Positions 60,761 to 64,000 of a DNA stretch of 64,000 nucleotides are shown here, one piece after another. Numbering within the stretch: the stretch's first letter is position 1; every line of letters begins with the position of its first letter. The notes under the pieces are model-generated. The model saw nothing but the letters and a program-made list of their open reading frames with translations. It was not told the DNA's origin and made no database searches. Made by a program: the position numbers and the translations under genes. Origin of the DNA: JADHLJ01 sp038118725 (GTDB taxonomy: Bacteria > Pseudomonadota > Alphaproteobacteria > Thalassobaculales > Thalassobaculaceae); the NCBI GenBank assembly GCA_038118725.1, contig JAYOIK010000008.1, forward strand, positions 1 through 64,000. The letters are read 5' to 3'.

Positions 60761-62040
60761 GTCGCGCGGTTCGCCAGCCACCAGGCAAGCAGGCGGGTGG
60801 CCTCCATGAAATCGGCGATCTCCATGGCCTCGTCCGGATTGTGGCTGCCGTTGGCGTTGCGGATGAACAGCATTTGTGTCGGCACCCCGGCCGCTGCGAA
60901 GGCGGCGGCGTCGTGACTGGCGCCACTGGCGATCTCCATCGAGGCCAGGCCGAGAGCCCGAGCTCCCTCTTCCATACCGGCCTTGATGGCGGGATCCATC
61001 GGCCCCGGCGCCGCGCGGGTGAACTCCCCGAGCTCGAAGGTCACCCCCCGACGCGCCGCGATTTCCGCCGCGATATCGCGCACCCGCCCGGTCATCGCCT
61101 CGACGAAGTCGCCATCCAGGCTCCGCATATCCAGACTGAATTCCACCGCGCCGGCAATCTTGGTCATGGCGTGCCACTCGGCATCGGTAAAGAACTTGCC
61201 GATGGTGAAGGCGAAGTCGTTGCCGTCGGCCTCGCATTGGTCCCAGATGTCATCAAGCGCGCTCACAAGCTCCGACGTGGCGATCACCGCGTCCCGACGA
61301 TGGCTTCTGGGCACGCCGCCGCAATGCGAGTACTCGCCGATGCATCGCGCCCGGGGGAGCCGTCGGTTACCGCGAATGCCGGTGACGATGCCGACGGGGA
61401 AACCCTCGGCCTCCAGCACCGGGCCCTGCTCGATATGCACCTCCAGATAGGCATGAAGATCTGACGGCGGCAGATACACCGAGCCGTTCCGAAGGGCCTG
61501 GGGATCACAGCCCGCCTCGGCCATGTGGTCGGCGAGACTTCTGCCCGTATCGGCGCGCCGCGCCTCGTCCAGAGCGCCCTCCGGAAGGGTACCAAGGGCC
61601 GAGCGGCTACCGATATAGGACACGCCGAACCAGGCGCTTTCCTCGGCGCGGATGCCCATGACCCTTATGTCGCGCGGCGGCATTATCCCGGCATCCTTGA
61701 GGCCAGCGCAGGCAACCAGGCCGGAGACAACGCCGGCGGCGCCGTCGAAATTGCCGCCCTGGGCCACGCTGTCGATATGCGAGCCGATCACGATGGGAGC
61801 GGCGGAGCGATCCGAGCCGGGCAAGGTCATGTAAACATTGCCGGCGGGATCGTCATCGACCTCCATGGCCAGCGCCTCCGCCGCCTCGGCCATGATGTCG
61901 CGCGCCGCCTGCTCGCCCGGGCCGTAGGACGCTCGGGTGATGCCGATACCGTCATGGGTCTGGGCTTCCAGGGCATCGAATATGTCACGCGCCAAGGCCT
62001 CGCGGCCCGCGACGGCGGCGCTTGGATCGAGACTCGCCAT
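60757..62040 (-). CDS. M20-family N-carbamoyl-amino acid/ureido hydrolase
   Basis: A 427-residue zinc amidohydrolase of the M20 group containing N-carbamoyl-L-amino-acid hydrolase, allantoate amidohydrolase and beta-ureidopropionase-like enzymes. Zinc ligands: His in IGSHIDSV (about 84-91), Asp in GGNFDGAAGV (about 94-103), Glu-Glu in RAEESAWFG (about 130-138), His in VHIEQGPVLE (about 198-207) and His in GSHNPDEAM near the C-terminus. It would hydrolyse the carbamoyl compound made by the downstream dihydropyrimidinase. It heads the coupled operon with the 98-residue and COG0523 genes. Confidence 0.9.
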   Translation of the reverse strand: MASLDPSAAVAGREALARDIFDALEAQTHDGIGITRASYGPGEQAARDIMAEAAEALAMEVDDDPAGNVYMTLPGSDRSAAPIVIGSHIDSVAQGGNFDGAAGVVSGLVACAGLKDAGIMPPRDIRVMGIRAEESAWFGVSYIGSRSALGTLPEGALDEARRADTGRSLADHMAEAGCDPQALRNGSVYLPPSDLHAYLEVHIEQGPVLEAEGFPVGIVTGIRGNRRLPRARCIGEYSHCGGVPRSHRRDAVIATSELVSALDDIWDQCEADGNDFAFTIGKFFTDAEWHAMTKIAGAVEFSLDMRSLDGDFVEAMTGRVRDIAAEIAARRGVTFELGEFTRAAPGPMDPAIKAGMEEGARALGLASMEIASGASHDAAAFAAAGVPTQMLFIRNANGSHNPDEAMEIADFMEATRLLAWWLANRAT

Positions 62041-62146
62041 GCCGTGCTCTCCTGGTTAATCAATTCGCCCGCAGTGAAGCGCGCCGCTGCTTGGCGCACA
62101 AGCCCCGAGACGCCTAAACTCGGCGCGAACCAATTCGGAGTGAAAA

Positions 62147-62461
62147 ATGATCGTCGACGTGCGCACCTACAACATCGTCCCCCGCAAGATGAAAACCTAT
62201 CTCGCGCTTTTCGAGGAATTCGCCCTACCCATCCAGCGCCGCCATATCGGCGATCCTCTCGGCTATTTTCTGGTCGAGCACGGGCCGCTGCATCAAGTCG
62301 TGCACCTCTGGGGCTACCAGGATCTCGCGGATCTCGAGAAACGCCGCGCCGCGCGGGACGCCGACCCGGCCTGGACCGAATATCTCGGCAAAACCGAAGG
62401 CCTCGTGGTGAGCCAGGACAACAAGCTCTGCCGACCGACGGAATGGTCCGGGATTAAGTGA
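62147..62461 (+). CDS. NIPSNAP-family protein
   Basis: A 104-residue dimeric ferredoxin-like protein. MIVDVRTYNIVPRKMKTYLALF (in part) is the NIPSNAP N-terminal strand-helix, and the VHLWGYQDLADLEKRRAARDADPAW segment (in part, about 52-76) is its signature. The function of bacterial members is unknown, though they often accompany catabolic genes. It starts 106 bp after the divergent M20 gene. A long hairpin follows the stop. Confidence 0.88.
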   Translation: MIVDVRTYNIVPRKMKTYLALFEEFALPIQRRHIGDPLGYFLVEHGPLHQVVHLWGYQDLADLEKRRAARDADPAWTEYLGKTEGLVVSQDNKLCRPTEWSGIK

Positions 62462-62508
62462 GCGGCGGAGATCCAAGATCAAGCGTCATCCCGCCCCGCT
62501 CGCGGACA

Positions 62509-62609
62509 GGACCCTTCGAGACGGCGCGAGCGCGCCTCCTCAGGGTGAGGCCATGTACTTTTTTGCACTCACCCTGAAGAGGAGGCGAAGCCGACGTCTC
62601 GAAGGGTCC
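62509..62609. repeat. Long imperfect inverted repeat after the NIPSNAP gene
   Basis: Arms at 62509-62550 and 62568-62609 match as reverse complements (GGACCCTTCGAGACG outside, CAGGGTGAG inside), forming a ~42-bp arm with a ~17-base loop. The GACCCTTCGAGAC/GTCTCGAAGGGTC ends are typical of dispersed repeats in alphaproteobacteria. It can act as a terminator between the convergent NIPSNAP and hyuB genes. Confidence 0.7.
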
Positions 62610-62619
62610 CGTCAGCCCC

Positions 62620-63999
62620 CTACTCTTCCATCCCGTAGACCTCTCGCGCGGCTTGCTCGGAGACATAGCCGTCGAGCACGTCCTCGCGCAGGGCGGCGCG
62701 GTCCCTTGCCTTGGGGTCGCCATAACCGCCGGAGCCCGGGACCTGAAGGTGGATCTTGCCGCCATCGGGAACATCGAAACCGCCCTTGCCCGGGGCCGGC
62801 CTGAGGGTGCCGTCCGTCGCCTCGGTCCAGATCCGCGCGGCCATGCCCGGCCCACCACCGGCAAGTCCGAACGGCGCCGACAGGGTACGCTCGAGACAGG
62901 ACGAGGCCCGCGCCTTGTGGCCCAGCACGCTCCAGGTCCGATGCGCCGCGAGCCCGCCTCGATACTCTCCCGGCCCACCACTATCCGGGGTGAGCGCGTA
63001 TTCCTCGACCCGGACGGGGAAGCTCATCTCCAGCACCTCGATCGGCGTGTTCATGGTGTTGGAGATACCGCTGGCCACCGCGTTGATGCCGTCCTTGTTG
63101 GGACGTGCGCCAAAGCCGCCCTTGATGGTCTCGTAGGAGACATAGCGCTGACCGTTGCGCGGATCCTTGCCACCGAAGGTGACAACCGCCGAGGTACCCT
63201 GGCTGCAGGTCATCACGTTATCCGGCCAGAACGGCGCCACCGCGCCGAAGGTCATGTCGCAAACCCGGTGCGAGATCTCGTGATTGGCGTAGACGACAGG
63301 CGACGGAAACTCCGCGTTCAGCACGCATCCCTTGGGCGCGGTCACGGTGATGGTGCGCCAGCAGCCGGAATTCGGCGGCGCCAGGCCGTCGGGGTCGACG
63401 ATGGTCTTCAACGCGGTGAATACCCCCGACGCGGTCACCGAGAGCGGCGCGTTCATTGGGCCGCTGACCGCCGGATCGGTGCCGTCGAAATCGACCTCCA
63501 GCGCGTCGCCCGTCTTTTTGACGCGCATACGGATGGTAAAGGGTTTGTCCTCGGTGTCGCCCTCCTCGATGATCCCGTCACCGTCGCAAAAATCCTCGAA
63601 CCGCGATTCTCCGTCCGGCAAACGCGAGAGCAAGGTGCGCATCATCCGCTCGGAATAGTTCATCACCTCGGCCATCGCGTCGACCAGGGTGTCTGTCCCG
63701 TACTTGTCCGCCAAGGCGCCGAGCCGTTGCGCCGCGCGCCGGTTGGCGGCGATCTGGGCTCCGAGATCGCCGCGCCGTTCCTCGGGGGTTCGCACATTGG
63801 CGAAGATGATCGCGTCCACGTCGCGGTTGAGCACGCCCTTGGAATAGAGCTTGATCGGCGGCAAGCGCAGTCCCTCGCCAAAGATTTCGGTTACCGCGCC
63901 GTAGCTGCCAGGCGTGGCGCTTCCCACATCCGGCCAGTGCGCCCTGATACCGGCGAAACCGATCAGCTTGCCGCCATGGAAGGCCGGGGTGACCACGTT
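62620..63999 (-). CDS. hyuB: Hydantoinase/oxoprolinase subunit B, C-terminal part (runs off right edge)
   Basis: The frame is open to the window edge, so the visible 459 residues are the C-terminal most of a HyuB-type subunit whose N-terminal ~80-120 residues lie beyond. The apparent GTG at 63994-63996 is internal. Family features include the KLIGFAGIRAHWPDVG region (visible residues ~10-25), ISNTMNTPIEVLEMSFPVRVEEYAL (in part) and GSGGYGDPKARD near the end. It is a second hyuB copy, distinct from the one at 7527. A hyuA partner may follow or precede it outside the window. Confidence 0.9.
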   Translation of the reverse strand, partial: NVVTPAFHGGKLIGFAGIRAHWPDVGSATPGSYGAVTEIFGEGLRLPPIKLYSKGVLNRDVDAIIFANVRTPEERRGDLGAQIAANRRAAQRLGALADKYGTDTLVDAMAEVMNYSERMMRTLLSRLPDGESRFEDFCDGDGIIEEGDTEDKPFTIRMRVKKTGDALEVDFDGTDPAVSGPMNAPLSVTASGVFTALKTIVDPDGLAPPNSGCWRTITVTAPKGCVLNAEFPSPVVYANHEISHRVCDMTFGAVAPFWPDNVMTCSQGTSAVVTFGGKDPRNGQRYVSYETIKGGFGARPNKDGINAVASGISNTMNTPIEVLEMSFPVRVEEYALTPDSGGPGEYRGGLAAHRTWSVLGHKARASSCLERTLSAPFGLAGGGPGMAARIWTEATDGTLRPAPGKGGFDVPDGGKIHLQVPGSGGYGDPKARDRAALREDVLDGYVSEQAAREVYGMEE

Positions 64000-64000
64000 C

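Noticed and set aside
1..64000. CRISPR array, insertion sequence or prophage
   Set aside because: No regularly spaced repeats and no transposase, integrase or phage structural gene were seen. The repeats found are intergenic hairpins.

Overview
This is a high-GC chromosomal segment, most likely from an aerobic, heterotrophic alphaproteobacterium of the Rhodospirillales type. The evidence is strong GC bias at third codon positions, ATGA/GTGA coupled operons, SAM-II riboswitch motifs in front of metZ, and cbtBA. No tRNA, rRNA, CRISPR array, transposase or phage gene was found. A run of 10 Ns inside a gene shows this is a draft assembly. The first ~455 bases are AT-rich and carry the 3' end of an unrelated gene, so a foreign segment probably ends at the left edge.

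Layout. 0.5-10.6 kb: two phenylacetate-CoA-ligase-like enzymes flank a dioxygenase, a methyltransferase, an MDR oxidoreductase (holding the gap), an SDR and a hydantoinase/oxoprolinase pair (hyuA-hyuB). 10.8-19.8 kb: a diheme cytochrome c with an in-frame TAA, two EamA exporters, RidA, DUF2000-like, aldo/keto reductase, two luciferase-like oxidoreductases, a lone receiver protein with an orphan partner, and an AraC-GyrI regulator with an in-frame TGA. 19.8-31 kb: a C45-type hydrolase coupled to yciB, a pcaB-like lyase, scoAB, a TIM-barrel/methylglyoxal-synthase-like fusion, a TauD-family dioxygenase, and several dehydrogenases including an aspartate dehydrogenase/hydroxyacyl-CoA dehydrogenase pair. 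31-35.7 kb: cbtBA, a methyltransferase, then the methionine locus: promoter, SAM-II-like element 1, terminator, SAM-II-like element 2, hairpin, a 61-residue Cys-Cys protein, a rhodanese, metZ, and a convergent Lrp-type regulator. 35.8-56 kb: a DinG-type helicase, a cysteine-less racemase-fold protein with a thioesterase, a LLM oxidoreductase, a BaiN-like flavoprotein, a crotonase lacking both catalytic Glu, a CMD protein with an ATP-grasp ligase, two GMC oxidoreductases, an MscS channel, stress protein, GST, MBL hydrolase, SDR, amino-acid dehydrogenase and a second TauD-family enzyme. 56-64 kb: a hydroxyacyl-CoA dehydrogenase, a repeat-rich gene-free stretch, and a coupled operon of M20 amidohydrolase, orphan 98-residue protein, COG0523 GTPase and dihydropyrimidinase, then a NIPSNAP protein and the 3' part of a second hyuB.

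How the genes fit together. Most of the window looks like a toolbox for catabolising amides, hydantoins, organic acids and aromatics: several one- to four-gene modules rather than one complete pathway. The clearest integrated systems are (i) the SAM-controlled sulfur-to-methionine operon with two successive SAM-II-like switches and an undescribed small protein, and (ii) the cyclic-amide operon in which a metal-insertion GTPase sits between two metal-dependent hydrolases. Small hairpin repeats with GAAA-type loops and longer inverted repeats recur between genes.
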